Assembly: GCA_024683935.1 (NCBI GenBank)
Contig: JAIKXV010000133.1
Span: 1 to 64,000, forward strand
Direction of reading: 5' to 3'
Length of the DNA stretch: 64,000 nucleotides
Origin: Lachnospiraceae bacterium
Lineage (GTDB): Bacteria > Bacillota_A > Clostridia > Lachnospirales > Lachnospiraceae
Shown piece by piece: positions 9,338 to 18,596 of the stretch (positions within the stretch are counted from its first letter, which is position 1; each line of letters opens with the position of its first letter). Below the pieces are notes generated by a model. That model was not told the origin of the DNA, did not search any database, and was given only the letters and a program-made list of their open reading frames with translations. Both the position numbers and the translations under genes were made by a program.

Positions 9338-10407
9338 GAAATGTAGCGCTTATTACGGGAATTACAGGACAGGATGGGTCATATCTGGCGGATCTTCTTC
9401 TGGAAAAGGGGTATGAGGTACACGGTATTATCCGCCGCCAGTCCAGCATCAACACAAAGAGAATAGACCACCTGTATTACAATAAGGAATTAAAGGACAG
9501 GACGTTTTTCCTTCATCACGGGGATATGACTGATTCCAGCAACCTTAACCGCATGATCGAGCAGATACAGCCTACTGAGATCTACAATCTTGCGGCTCAG
9601 TCCCATGTGGGGGTTTCCTTTGAGGTTCCCGAATATACGGCAGAGACAACGGGTGTCGGTACGCTGAGAATACTGGATGCCATCAAGAAAACCGGTGTAA
9701 AGTGCAGGTTCTATCAGGCATCCACATCGGAGCTCTTCGGAGGTATTCCCGAGACCGCTCCCCAGTCGGAGAAGACGCCCTTTTATCCCAAGAGCCCGTA
9801 CGGTGCGGCAAAGCTGTATTCCTACTGGATCACGGTGAATTACAGGGAAGCATACGGACTATACGCATGCAACGGAATACTCTTTAACCACGAGTCGCCG
9901 AGAAGGGGTGAGACCTTTGTTACGAGAAAGATCACCCAGGCGGTGGCCAGGATAATCAACGGGGATCAGGATACCCTTCCTCTCGGAAACCTGAATGCAA
10001 AGCGTGACTGGGGATTTTCCGGAGATTATGTGGAGGGAATGTGGCGTATTCTTCAGCAGGATAAGCCGAGCGATTATGTCCTGGCATCGGGAGAGACCCA
10101 TTCCGTAAGGGAGTTTGCAGAGCTTGCCTTTAAGGAAGTGGGAATAGATCTGGAATGGAGAGGCAGCGGGGTTAATGAAAAGGGCTTCGACAGCAAGACC
10201 GGAAGAATCTATGTAGAGGTTAATCCGAAGTACTTCAGACCTGCCGAGGTGGAGCTCCTCTGGGGAGATCCTTCCAGAGCGGAGAAGGAACTGGGATGGA
10301 AGAGACAGACCAGTTTCAGGGAGCTGGTTCACATGATGGTGGATTCGGATATGCAGGATATCACCGGACAGAGCCTCGAAGAATACCTTGCAGGGAAAAA
10401 GGACTGA
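9334..10407 (+). CDS. gmd: GDP-mannose 4,6-dehydratase
   Basis: This enzyme converts GDP-D-mannose into GDP-4-keto-6-deoxymannose, the first committed step to GDP-L-fucose. The N-terminal [19 protein letters not shown] is diagnostic of Gmd, and the catalytic [10 protein letters not shown] places Tyr156 and Lys160. The [15 protein letters not shown] region (here [15 protein letters not shown]) is also family-specific. Its 357 residues match the usual length. It is translationally coupled to rfbD upstream and lies 10 bases before fcl, forming the standard gmd-fcl pair. Confidence 0.97.
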   Translation: MRNVALITGITGQDGSYLADLLLEKGYEVHGIIRRQSSINTKRIDHLYYNKELKDRTFFLHHGDMTDSSNLNRMIEQIQPTEIYNLAAQSHVGVSFEVPEYTAETTGVGTLRILDAIKKTGVKCRFYQASTSELFGGIPETAPQSEKTPFYPKSPYGAAKLYSYWITVNYREAYGLYACNGILFNHESPRRGETFVTRKITQAVARIINGDQDTLPLGNLNAKRDWGFSGDYVEGMWRILQQDKPSDYVLASGETHSVREFAELAFKEVGIDLEWRGSGVNEKGFDSKTGRIYVEVNPKYFRPAEVELLWGDPSRAEKELGWKRQTSFRELVHMMVDSDMQDITGQSLEEYLAGKKD

Positions 10408-10417
10408 TAATAACGAT

Positions 10418-11362
10418 ATGGAAAAGAATTCTAAGATTTATGTGGCGGGACACCGTGGACTGGTTGGATCCGCTATTGTCAGAAGCCTGAAGGAAAAGGG
10501 CTATGATAACATCATTGGCAGGACACATAAGGAGCTGGATCTCACGGATCAGGCTGCGGTATTTGGGTTTTTTAAGGAAGAAAAGCCGGAATATGTTGTG
10601 CTGGCCGCAGCTCATGTGGGCGGTATAAATGCAAACAATACCTATCCTGCGGACTTTATTTATATCAATTCGATCATACAGTGCAATGTTATCAAGGCTT
10701 CCCATGATAACAAGGTAAAGAAGCTTCTTTTCCTCGGAAGCTCCTGTATATACCCGAAGCTGGCAGAGCAGCCCATAAAGGAAAGCTCACTTCTGTCAGG
10801 GCCTTTGGAAGAGACCAATGAGGGATATGCGGTGGCAAAGATATCGGGTCTCGAGATGTGCAAATTCTTCAAGAGACAGTACGGTGACGATTTTATCAGC
10901 TGTATGCCTACAAATCTCTACGGGCCGAATGATAATTTTGACCTTCAGAACAGCCACGTGCTGCCGGCAATGATAAGAAAATTCCATGAGGCAAAGGCCG
11001 CCGGGGCAGCGGAAGTAGAGCTCTGGGGAGACGGTTCTCCTTTGAGGGAATTTCTCTATGTGGATGATATGGCAGATGCATGTGTGTATCTCCTTGAAAA
11101 CTACAGCGGGGAAGAGCATGTGAATATCGGTACCGGCAAGGAGACCAGCATCAGGGAGCTGGCTGAACTGGTACGGGATATAGTGGGCTTTGAAGGAAAG
11201 ATCAGGTGGAATACGGATATGCCAAACGGCACTCCGAGGAAGGTCTGTGATGTTTCAAAGCTTCACGCGATAGGCTGGAAGGAAAAGGTGGATCTCCCTG
11301 AAGGTATCAGAAGGGAATACGAATGGTTCCTTTCCCAGGATAAGAAGGATCTGAAGCTGTGA
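10418..11362 (+). CDS. fcl: GDP-L-fucose synthase
   Basis: A bifunctional epimerase/reductase finishing GDP-L-fucose synthesis from the Gmd product. Signature features are [13 protein letters not shown] at residues 8-20, [10 protein letters not shown], and the catalytic GYAVAKISG. The start is ATG 10418, giving [14 protein letters not shown]; an upstream in-frame codon at 10388 would overlap gmd. The 314-residue length is standard. With gmd it supplies L-fucose for the glycan; the mannose-activating genes (manB, manC) are not visible here. Confidence 0.96.
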   Translation: MEKNSKIYVAGHRGLVGSAIVRSLKEKGYDNIIGRTHKELDLTDQAAVFGFFKEEKPEYVVLAAAHVGGINANNTYPADFIYINSIIQCNVIKASHDNKVKKLLFLGSSCIYPKLAEQPIKESSLLSGPLEETNEGYAVAKISGLEMCKFFKRQYGDDFISCMPTNLYGPNDNFDLQNSHVLPAMIRKFHEAKAAGAAEVELWGDGSPLREFLYVDDMADACVYLLENYSGEEHVNIGTGKETSIRELAELVRDIVGFEGKIRWNTDMPNGTPRKVCDVSKLHAIGWKEKVDLPEGIRREYEWFLSQDKKDLKL

Positions 11363-11664
11363 TCATAAGGCTTGTTCTCATGGCGGCGGGTGTGATAGTC
11401 ATTTTATCGGCGGAGCTGCTTTCTCCGGCGGTTGACAGGATAGTAAAGCATGCCGTGATCAGGGAGAACCCGGCAGAGTTCTCTGAAGAGGAAGACGATA
11501 TTTTGAATAATAAACAGAAGTGGAAGCTGTTGATAGCTGGATATATTATATTTGCCCTTATTTCGGTGTTTTCCGTAGTATCCGTATTTACCCTTAATCA
11601 TAAGATAAATACGCTGTACAAGAGCGTACAGGAGCTGGAAAGCCAGGCGGTCACCGCTCCTTAA
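11359..11664 (+). CDS. Small two-helix membrane protein of unknown function
   Basis: A 101-residue protein with a GTG start overlapping the fcl stop. It has an N-terminal hydrophobic segment (residues 3-22), an acidic middle ([15 protein letters not shown]) and a second membrane segment (about residues 56-80), ending in a short helical tail. No family recognised. Because it is coupled to fcl and precedes a large membrane protein, it may be an accessory protein of the glycan machinery, but nothing in the sequence shows its role. Confidence 0.5.
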   Translation: MIIRLVLMAAGVIVILSAELLSPAVDRIVKHAVIRENPAEFSEEEDDILNNKQKWKLLIAGYIIFALISVFSVVSVFTLNHKINTLYKSVQELESQAVTAP

Positions 11665-11687
11665 ATACAGTATTTCCGGAAAAAGTT

Positions 11688-12758
11688 ATGGTCATTGCGA
11701 TTATCGGCATTTTGGCCGCAGTCATCAATTTAATCATTTATTTTATATTTGGATCGCTGATAACTGGATGTTTTAACAAACATCGGTTTTCCGCGACCCT
11801 TTCTGTTATTTCGGGATTTTTTCTGTACTTCACCCTCTTTGAGCTGGTCTGCATTCCCTGCGTGGTAAAGATAAAGCCGCTGCATTTCCTGGCGCATATT
11901 TGGGTGGGAGCAATTATAGCGGTCGTTATAATATCTGCAGTAATCAATCATAAAAAGTGGCTGGGACTTCTCGGGGAGAGCGTGAGTTTTATTAAGGAAA
12001 GGCCGCTTTTCTGCCTTTTCTGCCTGGTCTTTATCTCTGTGGAAACCTTTATCATTGTCCACTGTTACCAGTTCACGCTGGATGCGGCGTTTTATGTGGG
12101 CACGGCAAATACCTCGCTTACAACCGATACCATCAATATCTACAATCCCTATACCGGCATGTGGCAGGATCATTTCGAGATGAGATATTTCTTTGCGAAT
12201 TATGCCATAAATGATGCCGTGATGTCCTATATCACCGGGCTCCATCCCCTTATATGGACCAAGACGGTCATGGAGATACAGGTGGTGATACTGGTGAACC
12301 TGGTTATGTACAGGATGGGCAGGGCTCTCTTTAAGGGTGATCTATACAAGACCGGGCTTTTCATGTTCTTTGCAGGTTTCATGAGCTTCTTTTACAGTAC
12401 GATCTTTACGGCGCAGGAGTTCTTTGTGACCAGGACCTATGAAGGAAAGACGCTTCTAGGTTCACTTGTGATACCACTGGTATTTATGGTTTACATAAAA
12501 TTTTTAGAGGATCACAGGGATCCCCGGTACTGGTGGCTGCTCTTACTGATGTCGATCGGGTCCCTGGTGCTGTCAAACAGTGCCAGTATGCTCTTTCCGG
12601 CAGCGCTTCTGATATTCATGCTGCCGCTGTTTATAATAAAAAAAGACGGGTTTATTCTGTTAAAGACAGGATTCCTGCTGCTGCCGGGAGTTCTGTCGCT
12701 GATAATGTATATTCTGTATGTCAAGGGTTATTACGTGATATATACTATGCCCGCATAA
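11688..12758 (+). CDS. Membrane protein, N-terminal part of a probably split gene (DUF6077-like)
   Basis: A 356-residue protein with about nine membrane segments and a hydrophilic loop with an acidic/histidine-bearing stretch (NPYTGMWQDHFEMRYFF, about 160-176). The pattern resembles large multi-helix membrane proteins of the DUF6077 type found in Firmicutes glycan loci; I am not certain of the family. It stops at TAA 12756-12758 while the continuing protein resumes in the same frame at 12792, with a short stretch open only in another frame between them, which suggests two compensating indels or sequencing errors. A copy of the dispersed word GTTTACATAA lies at 12489, read as Val-Tyr-Ile. Confidence 0.5.
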   Translation: MVIAIIGILAAVINLIIYFIFGSLITGCFNKHRFSATLSVISGFFLYFTLFELVCIPCVVKIKPLHFLAHIWVGAIIAVVIISAVINHKKWLGLLGESVSFIKERPLFCLFCLVFISVETFIIVHCYQFTLDAAFYVGTANTSLTTDTINIYNPYTGMWQDHFEMRYFFANYAINDAVMSYITGLHPLIWTKTVMEIQVVILVNLVMYRMGRALFKGDLYKTGLFMFFAGFMSFFYSTIFTAQEFFVTRTYEGKTLLGSLVIPLVFMVYIKFLEDHRDPRYWWLLLLMSIGSLVLSNSASMLFPAALLIFMLPLFIIKKDGFILLKTGFLLLPGVLSLIMYILYVKGYYVIYTMPA

Positions 12759-12791
12759 ATGATCGAAAGACGGTGAAAGGAAAAGAAATAC

Positions 12792-13661
12792 ATGCAGTCG
12801 ATCTCTGTGGCAGGAGACGGTATCCTGTATCTTTTCAAATGCATAGCGCTGTTTAACGGGAGCGCACTCTATCTTCCCCTTTATCTTCTGGGGCTTATCT
12901 TTATTGCCGTTAAAGGAGACCGGGAGATGAAGCGGTTCTTTCTCTGGCCGGGAGCGGTGATACTGCTTACGGTCTATAATCCGCTGCTGCCCCTAGTTAT
13001 CAACAGGTTCTTCGATGTAAATAAGGAATACTACCGCTTTATGTGGATAACGCCTGTTTGCATTGAAATTGCCTTTCTTTCGGTATGTTACTGCATGAGG
13101 TCTGATAAGAGCAGGGGATGGAGGATAATAAGTTTTATCGGGATAATACTGCTGCTCATGGGGGCCGGCACCTTTATTTATGATGAGGGATATACCCCAA
13201 AGGAAAATGTTTATAAGATACCGAATGAGGTAATAGCGGTTTCCAAAATGATAAGGAACAATACGGATATGAAATATCCGGTGGCTGTAATGGACAGGGA
13301 TATGCAGATGGAGATCAGGCAGTATGATGCCACGATACTTCTGGCATGTGACAGGACGCAGTATCTGGATTTCCTCGCAGGAACCGAACAGGATGAGCTC
13401 ACGGAGGAGAAGAATGAGTATGTGGACAGGCTATTATCCGTGATAGCAAAATACGAGGATATAGATAAGGACAGCTTCAGGGAGGCCCTGAATAAGACCA
13501 ATACCCAGTTCGTGGTGGTGGAAAAGATATCGCCGATGCTTAAATATCTGAGTGACGCGGGGCTTACATCGGTCGGTACCACGGGAACAAGGGTGATATA
13601 TAAATTTGAACTGGATGATCCGCTGTATTTTGAACTGGCGGATTACAGCCGTATGGAATGA
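12792..13661 (+). CDS. C-terminal part of the split membrane protein
   Basis: This 289-residue reading frame starts with MQSISVAGDGILYLFKC, has four or five membrane segments, and ends in a soluble domain of about 150 residues containing several Asp/Glu-rich helices. It looks like the natural continuation of the preceding gene: the same frame, separated by only 33 bases holding two in-frame stops, and resembling the C-terminal helices (YYRFMWITPV) plus soluble tail of larger homologues. No clear ribosome site exists apart from AAAGGAAAAG 10-20 bases upstream, so it may still be translated on its own. Function unknown. Confidence 0.5.
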   Translation: MQSISVAGDGILYLFKCIALFNGSALYLPLYLLGLIFIAVKGDREMKRFFLWPGAVILLTVYNPLLPLVINRFFDVNKEYYRFMWITPVCIEIAFLSVCYCMRSDKSRGWRIISFIGIILLLMGAGTFIYDEGYTPKENVYKIPNEVIAVSKMIRNNTDMKYPVAVMDRDMQMEIRQYDATILLACDRTQYLDFLAGTEQDELTEEKNEYVDRLLSVIAKYEDIDKDSFREALNKTNTQFVVVEKISPMLKYLSDAGLTSVGTTGTRVIYKFELDDPLYFELADYSRME

Positions 13662-13710
13662 TCAGGTGCTTTCTACGTCCGTCACGGGATGAAGATAAGA
13701 GTAAGGAACT

Positions 13711-14610
13711 GTGGATAAATCTTTCGATAAGGAAAAGTCTCCGTTGAAGAAGCTTACAGTATTTACACCGGTATATAACAGGGCTGATATGCTTCCCGAT
13801 CTATATAACAGCCTGACAGGTCAGACAAATAAGGATTTTGTCTGGCTTGTGGTAGATGACGGGTCAACGGATGACAGCTTTGAAGTGCTGAAATCCTTTG
13901 AGGCAGAGGGGAAGATAGAAATGAGGATCTGCCGTCAGGAAAACGGCGGTAAGATGAGAGCCCATAACAGGGGTGTGGAACTGGCTGAAACAGAGCTTTT
14001 CGTATGTCTGGACTCGGATGATCGTTTTACAATTCAGGCGGTTTCTGATATATTGGGACGGTGGGAAAAGGTTTCCGAAAACAGCTCTTTTGCAGGTATA
14101 GTCGCCAATAAGGGCGAGAGCGAGGAGCGGCCGCTTTATGGTGAGAATCTGCCGCAGGTCACGGAGGATACACTGTCCGGGCTGTACCGAAAGGGTTTTA
14201 AGGGTGAGACCACCCTTATATACAGGACAGAGGTATTAAGGAAATATCCCTTTCCGGAAATAGAAGGCGAAAAGTATGTTCCGGAGGATGTGGTCTATGA
14301 TGAGATTGACAGGGAATATACCCTGTCGGTAATGGATGAGATACTTACCATATGTACCCTGAGGGATGACGGTCTGACAGACAGGGCCGCGGAGCTTCGG
14401 AGGAAGAATCCCGGCGGGTGGTACATATATTATGTTAACCGGGCCGGGAATACGGAGTTTTCTCTGCTGAAAATAAAATATATCAGCCACTATCTCCGGT
14501 TCAGGCCTCTTGTCAGCAGGGAACTAAAGGAAAGATACAGTCTTTCCCCTTTGCTTTCTGTTTTAGGTATCCCGGGAGCCATAGTCCTTTCCCTTATGAA
14601 CAAAAGATAG
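13711..14610 (+). CDS. Family 2 glycosyltransferase
   Basis: A GT-A fold enzyme of about 300 residues transferring a sugar from a nucleotide donor to a lipid-linked acceptor at the inner membrane face. It shows TVFTPVYNRADML near residue 16, LVVDDGSTDDS at about 48-58 and the metal-binding CLDSDDRF (about 106-113). GTG 13711 is the likely start, preceded by AAGGAAC. The donor sugar cannot be predicted. Located between the split membrane protein and an initiating transferase. Confidence 0.85.
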   Translation: MDKSFDKEKSPLKKLTVFTPVYNRADMLPDLYNSLTGQTNKDFVWLVVDDGSTDDSFEVLKSFEAEGKIEMRICRQENGGKMRAHNRGVELAETELFVCLDSDDRFTIQAVSDILGRWEKVSENSSFAGIVANKGESEERPLYGENLPQVTEDTLSGLYRKGFKGETTLIYRTEVLRKYPFPEIEGEKYVPEDVVYDEIDREYTLSVMDEILTICTLRDDGLTDRAAELRRKNPGGWYIYYVNRAGNTEFSLLKIKYISHYLRFRPLVSRELKERYSLSPLLSVLGIPGAIVLSLMNKR

Positions 14611-14625
14611 GTACGGAAGCTCTTA

Positions 14626-15993
14626 ATGAGGAATTATAAGTCATCGGATGCCCCGAGGCGTCTGTATATGCTGGTCATATGTGCGGTAATGGTTCTTTTT
14701 TGTTCGGGAATGATACTGTACGTATTGAACAGGATCTATAATCTGGAATTCAGGACACAGCTGTATTTAAGAGGCCATATCTTTGTAATGGCTCTTTATA
14801 TAGGTGTCTTTCTTTTTTTGGGACAGGTTTTCGGCGGCCTTCTGGTGGGCGTAAGGAAGGTGGGAGAGGTGATGTTTTCCTTCCTCTTCACAGCTGTTCT
14901 GGCGGATATCTTCTTTTATTTCATCGTTATGCTGCTGTCCTATAAATTTCCCGATGTCCGGCCGCTGATAATTGTTTTTATACTGCAGATACTGTTTTCT
15001 TTCACGTGGATATCCATATTCGGGAATCTGTATTCCAGAAAATTCAGACCCTACGACGTGCTGCTGATATACAGCGGGGATTCCGTTGAAGGCTTCAAGA
15101 AAAAGCTGAAGGAAAGGCGGGATCAGTTTAATATTTCGGAGGTCATAAGCGCAGATCTCGATGAGGAGGAACTGAAGAAACGTATAGATAATTACAATAC
15201 GGTTATGCTCTGGGATATTCCGGCAGGAAAAAGGAACAATATCTTTAAGTACTGCTATGAGGAATCGAAGAGGATATATTCCATGCCGAAGATATCGGAT
15301 ATCATTCTGAACGGTTCCAGCCAGGTGCATTTTTTTGATACGCCCCTTCTTCTTACAGAGGGAAATCCCCTGGAGTATGAGGAGAGGATAATAAAAAGAT
15401 TGGTTGATATAATTCTGGCCATTCTCCTGATAATCGTAACGAGCCCCATAATGCTGATAACTGCTCTGGCGATAAAACTCCATGACGGAGGGCCGGTTTT
15501 TTATAAGCAGGTAAGATGTACCAAAAAAAACAGGCGATTTGAAATCATCAAATTCAGGAGCATGATAGTGAATGCGGAATCTGCGGGACTGGCAGTCCTG
15601 GCTCAGGAAAATGATCCCAGGATCACTCCCATTGGCGCCTTTATCAGGAAATGCAGGATAGATGAGCTGCCGCAGCTTTTTAATGTGCTGAAGGGCGATA
15701 TGTCCTTTGTGGGACCGCGTCCGGAAAGACCTGAATTTATCGAAAAGTATAAGGAGACGATGCCGGAATTCGCCTACAGGACGAAGGTCAGGGCAGGGAT
15801 AACGGGATATGCCCAGCTGTACGGAAAGTACAATACCTCGCCCTATGACAAGCTGAAATTTGATCTTTATTATATTGAAAAATACTCCATATGGCTTGAT
15901 ATCAAGCTTATGATACTGACATTAAAGATACTCTTTACAAAGGAGAGTACCGAGGGAACGGAAAAGGAAATAACAGCCGGGAAAAAGGATTAA
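14626..15993 (+). CDS. Polyprenyl glycosylphosphotransferase (initiating sugar transferase, WbaP/WcaJ type)
   Basis: This 455-residue enzyme starts repeat-unit synthesis by moving a sugar-1-phosphate onto undecaprenyl phosphate. It has four N-terminal membrane helices, a central soluble region (about 130-250), then the catalytic bacterial sugar-transferase domain from about residue 250 with IKRLVDI, the re-entrant helix ending before GGPVFYKQVR, FEIIKFRSM, RKCRIDELPQLFNVLKGDMS (split signature) and VGPRPERPEF. It is closely similar in layout to the protein at 51241. Two further transferases of this superfamily occur in the window, implying more than one glycan. Confidence 0.92.
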   Translation: MRNYKSSDAPRRLYMLVICAVMVLFCSGMILYVLNRIYNLEFRTQLYLRGHIFVMALYIGVFLFLGQVFGGLLVGVRKVGEVMFSFLFTAVLADIFFYFIVMLLSYKFPDVRPLIIVFILQILFSFTWISIFGNLYSRKFRPYDVLLIYSGDSVEGFKKKLKERRDQFNISEVISADLDEEELKKRIDNYNTVMLWDIPAGKRNNIFKYCYEESKRIYSMPKISDIILNGSSQVHFFDTPLLLTEGNPLEYEERIIKRLVDIILAILLIIVTSPIMLITALAIKLHDGGPVFYKQVRCTKKNRRFEIIKFRSMIVNAESAGLAVLAQENDPRITPIGAFIRKCRIDELPQLFNVLKGDMSFVGPRPERPEFIEKYKETMPEFAYRTKVRAGITGYAQLYGKYNTSPYDKLKFDLYYIEKYSIWLDIKLMILTLKILFTKESTEGTEKEITAGKKD

Positions 15994-16002
15994 AGGTGAA
16001 AG

Positions 16003-16770
16003 ATGCCTGCAGTTTCAGTAATCATACCGGTGCATAATGCCGGGAAGTTCATATTTGATACGATGACGTCGGTGGCGGGACAGGAATATGCCGATTGGGA
16101 GATGATCCTGATAGACGATCATTCAGAGGACGACAGCGTAAAGATAATCAAGGATTTTATTGCGTTTCGAAAGGAAAAGAACGCTCCCCAGGAAATAACG
16201 CTCCTTTCTACAGGAGATAAACGCGGTGCCGCCAACGCCAGAAATACCGGTATAGATGCGGCAAAGGGCCGCTATATAGCCTTTCTCGATGCGGACGATA
16301 TGTGGGAGCCCGAGAAATTAAGGGAGCAGATAGTTTTCCAGGAAAAGATAGGCGCGGAATTTACCTTTACCGGCTATGAATTTGCCGATGAAAGCGGGAT
16401 CTCCATAGACAGGATAGTCCGGGTGCCTTTTCATATGAGATATAAGGATGCCCTTAAGAATACCACTATTTTTACCAGCACGGTGATGTTTGACAGTACA
16501 AAGCTTTCGAAGGATATGATGTATATGCCGGATGTGCCGAGCGAGGACACTGCCTGCTGGTGGAAGGTCATGAAGACCGGAATCCCGGCCTGGGGATTGA
16601 ACCGCCCCCTTACCATATACAGGAGAAGCGGGGGAACCCTCTCCTCCAATAAGATCACAGCGATTAAACGTATATGGAATCTCTACAGGAATGTGGAACA
16701 TTTAAGTCTTATCAGAAGCGTCTGGTGCTTCGCCTTTTATGCATTCCATGCGGTGATGAGGAGGATCTGA
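16003..16770 (+). CDS. Family 2 glycosyltransferase
   Basis: A 255-residue GT-A transferase with SVIIPVHNAGKFI at residues 5-17, LIDDHSEDDS (about 44-53) and the donor-binding FLDADDMWEPEKL (about 93-105), followed by a W-rich acceptor region. It begins just after the initiating transferase and its stop overlaps the next glycosyltransferase by one base (TGATG). It probably adds one of the first sugars of a repeat unit; donor and linkage unknown. Confidence 0.87.
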   Translation: MPAVSVIIPVHNAGKFIFDTMTSVAGQEYADWEMILIDDHSEDDSVKIIKDFIAFRKEKNAPQEITLLSTGDKRGAANARNTGIDAAKGRYIAFLDADDMWEPEKLREQIVFQEKIGAEFTFTGYEFADESGISIDRIVRVPFHMRYKDALKNTTIFTSTVMFDSTKLSKDMMYMPDVPSEDTACWWKVMKTGIPAWGLNRPLTIYRRSGGTLSSNKITAIKRIWNLYRNVEHLSLIRSVWCFAFYAFHAVMRRI

Positions 16771-18596
16771 TGGGTTCTGTCACAGTCCTCCTGTCCGCCA
16801 TGGGCTTATCCGATATTTCCATACTGGATAAACTGAATATCAGTGGCAGCTCCGTGATCATAAACCAGACTGACCACGAGGAGCGCTGCCGTCCTGCAGA
16901 CAGGGACTGCCTTATGGTAAGCACCACGGAAAGGGGGCTTTCAAAGAGCCGGAATATGGCTATGAGAGAGGCCGCCATGGCGGGGAAGGAGCTCTGCATC
17001 TTCTGTGACAATGATGTCCTGTACAGGGATGATTACGGGGAGGTTATCAGGCAGGCTTTTGAAAGAAATCCGGAGTCCGATATCCTAATCTTTTTCGTGG
17101 AGAGACCTGAAAGGCATGAACCGGTTTTTTCTTCGGAGAGGAAGCTGGATCACCTTCACGCGATGAAGATCTTTTCTCCTGAGATAGCTTTCCGCCTGTC
17201 CCGGGTGAGGGCAGCGGGACTCAGGATGGATGAGCTCTTCGGCGCGGGAGCCAAGTATGGTATGGGGGAAGAGAATATATTTCTCTTTGACGCCATGAGG
17301 CTCGGTTTGAAAATAACATATGTTCCGATAAGGATCGCCAGTACTGTAGAAAACGAATCCAGCTGGTTTAATGGTTATACGGAGGAATTTTTCAGAAACA
17401 GGGGAGCCGGGTATTACCGCATGTCCCCGTTGTTCCATTCTTTTCTCTGCCTGCAGTTTGCGCTGAGAAAGAGAGGGCTTTACAGGGATTCCATGGGAAT
17501 TGGTGCTGCCCTTAAATGTATGGGAAGGGGAAAGAGGGAATATCATTCGGAAATGAAGGTGTTTTTGGCCGGTGACTATTACAGCGGAAACGGTCCTGCC
17601 AATGCCACTAAAGGGCTTTTAAGAGCCATGCCGGGGAATACCCTGTGCCTGAAAACGAGATCAAAGCTGTTAAGGGCCGCTGAGATATGGCTGAAGGTCA
17701 GACGTTCCGATTTCGTCGTATTCTCAGGTCATTCCAGGCAGAATATCTTCGGGATGAAATGCGCAGCAAGGGCCGGAGTTCCATCGGTTTACATAATGCA
17801 CGGGGCTGTTGAATATGAAAACAATATCAACAGAGTGCCGGATGAGGGAATGGCGGCGGATGAACGGGAGATGATGAGGCTCGCAGACCGCATTCTGGCG
17901 GTTTCTCCTGTATTTGAAGAATGGCTAAAGGAGCATTATCCCGAATATGCGGATAAGACTGGGCATCTGACAAACGGGGTTGAATGGTCGGAATATTATG
18001 TAAACTTATCCGGACCGCGAAATGTTGATAATGATCACGGAGGCGGCTCTTCCGATGCCTCGAGTTATGTAAACCAATCTCTGAGCGTGTTTTCCGTGGG
18101 AGGGGGCATGCCCCGAAAGCGGATAAATAAGATCTGCGAGGCCGTAAAGCTTTTGAGAGACAGGGAAGGAATGGATATTTCCCTGGATGTGGCAGGCGAC
18201 AGGGGAGCCGATACCGATGAGATCGATTCCTGCGGTTTTGTTCATGATCACCGGATTATCGACAGGGATGAAATGAAGTCACTGTACAGAAAGAGCCGGG
18301 TATTTATACAGAACAGCGTCTTTGAGACCTTCGGACTGGCGCCGGTGGAAGCCCTTTTATCCGGCTGTGATATAATGATATCCGGATGCTGCGGGGTTAA
18401 GGAGATCCTTCCCGGTCTAAAGCCGGAGGACATCATTAACGATCCGGAGGATCCGGAAGAGATCGCAGAGAAACTGAAGGCAGTCTTTGAAAACGGAAAT
18501 AATGCACGTATCCTCTCATCTGTTGATATAAGAGGAACGGGCTGGGAAAAAAGGGCGGAGGAGCTTTGCCGTTTATTAGCAGAAATGAAAAAATAA
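16770..18596 (+). CDS. Two-domain glycosyltransferase (GT-A-like plus GT-B/GT4)
   Basis: A fusion of about 608 residues. The N-terminal 250 residues resemble a divergent family 2 domain (RGLSKSRNMAM, CDNDVLYRDDY as metal site, GAGAKYGMGEENIF), while the rest is a GT4-type GT-B domain with VYIMHGAVEYE, ILAVSPVFEEWL, and the nucleotide-sugar site NSVFETFGLAPVEALLSGC. It could add two successive sugars. ATG 16770 overlaps the upstream stop. Three copies of the dispersed 10-base word lie inside: 17787 (reverse), 17996 and 18065; the latter two bracket a Gly/Ser/Asp-rich linker between the two halves of the GT-B domain, which looks like an insertion. Confidence 0.85.
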   Translation: MGSVTVLLSAMGLSDISILDKLNISGSSVIINQTDHEERCRPADRDCLMVSTTERGLSKSRNMAMREAAMAGKELCIFCDNDVLYRDDYGEVIRQAFERNPESDILIFFVERPERHEPVFSSERKLDHLHAMKIFSPEIAFRLSRVRAAGLRMDELFGAGAKYGMGEENIFLFDAMRLGLKITYVPIRIASTVENESSWFNGYTEEFFRNRGAGYYRMSPLFHSFLCLQFALRKRGLYRDSMGIGAALKCMGRGKREYHSEMKVFLAGDYYSGNGPANATKGLLRAMPGNTLCLKTRSKLLRAAEIWLKVRRSDFVVFSGHSRQNIFGMKCAARAGVPSVYIMHGAVEYENNINRVPDEGMAADEREMMRLADRILAVSPVFEEWLKEHYPEYADKTGHLTNGVEWSEYYVNLSGPRNVDNDHGGGSSDASSYVNQSLSVFSVGGGMPRKRINKICEAVKLLRDREGMDISLDVAGDRGADTDEIDSCGFVHDHRIIDRDEMKSLYRKSRVFIQNSVFETFGLAPVEALLSGCDIMISGCCGVKEILPGLKPEDIINDPEDPEEIAEKLKAVFENGNNARILSSVDIRGTGWEKRAEELCRLLAEMKK

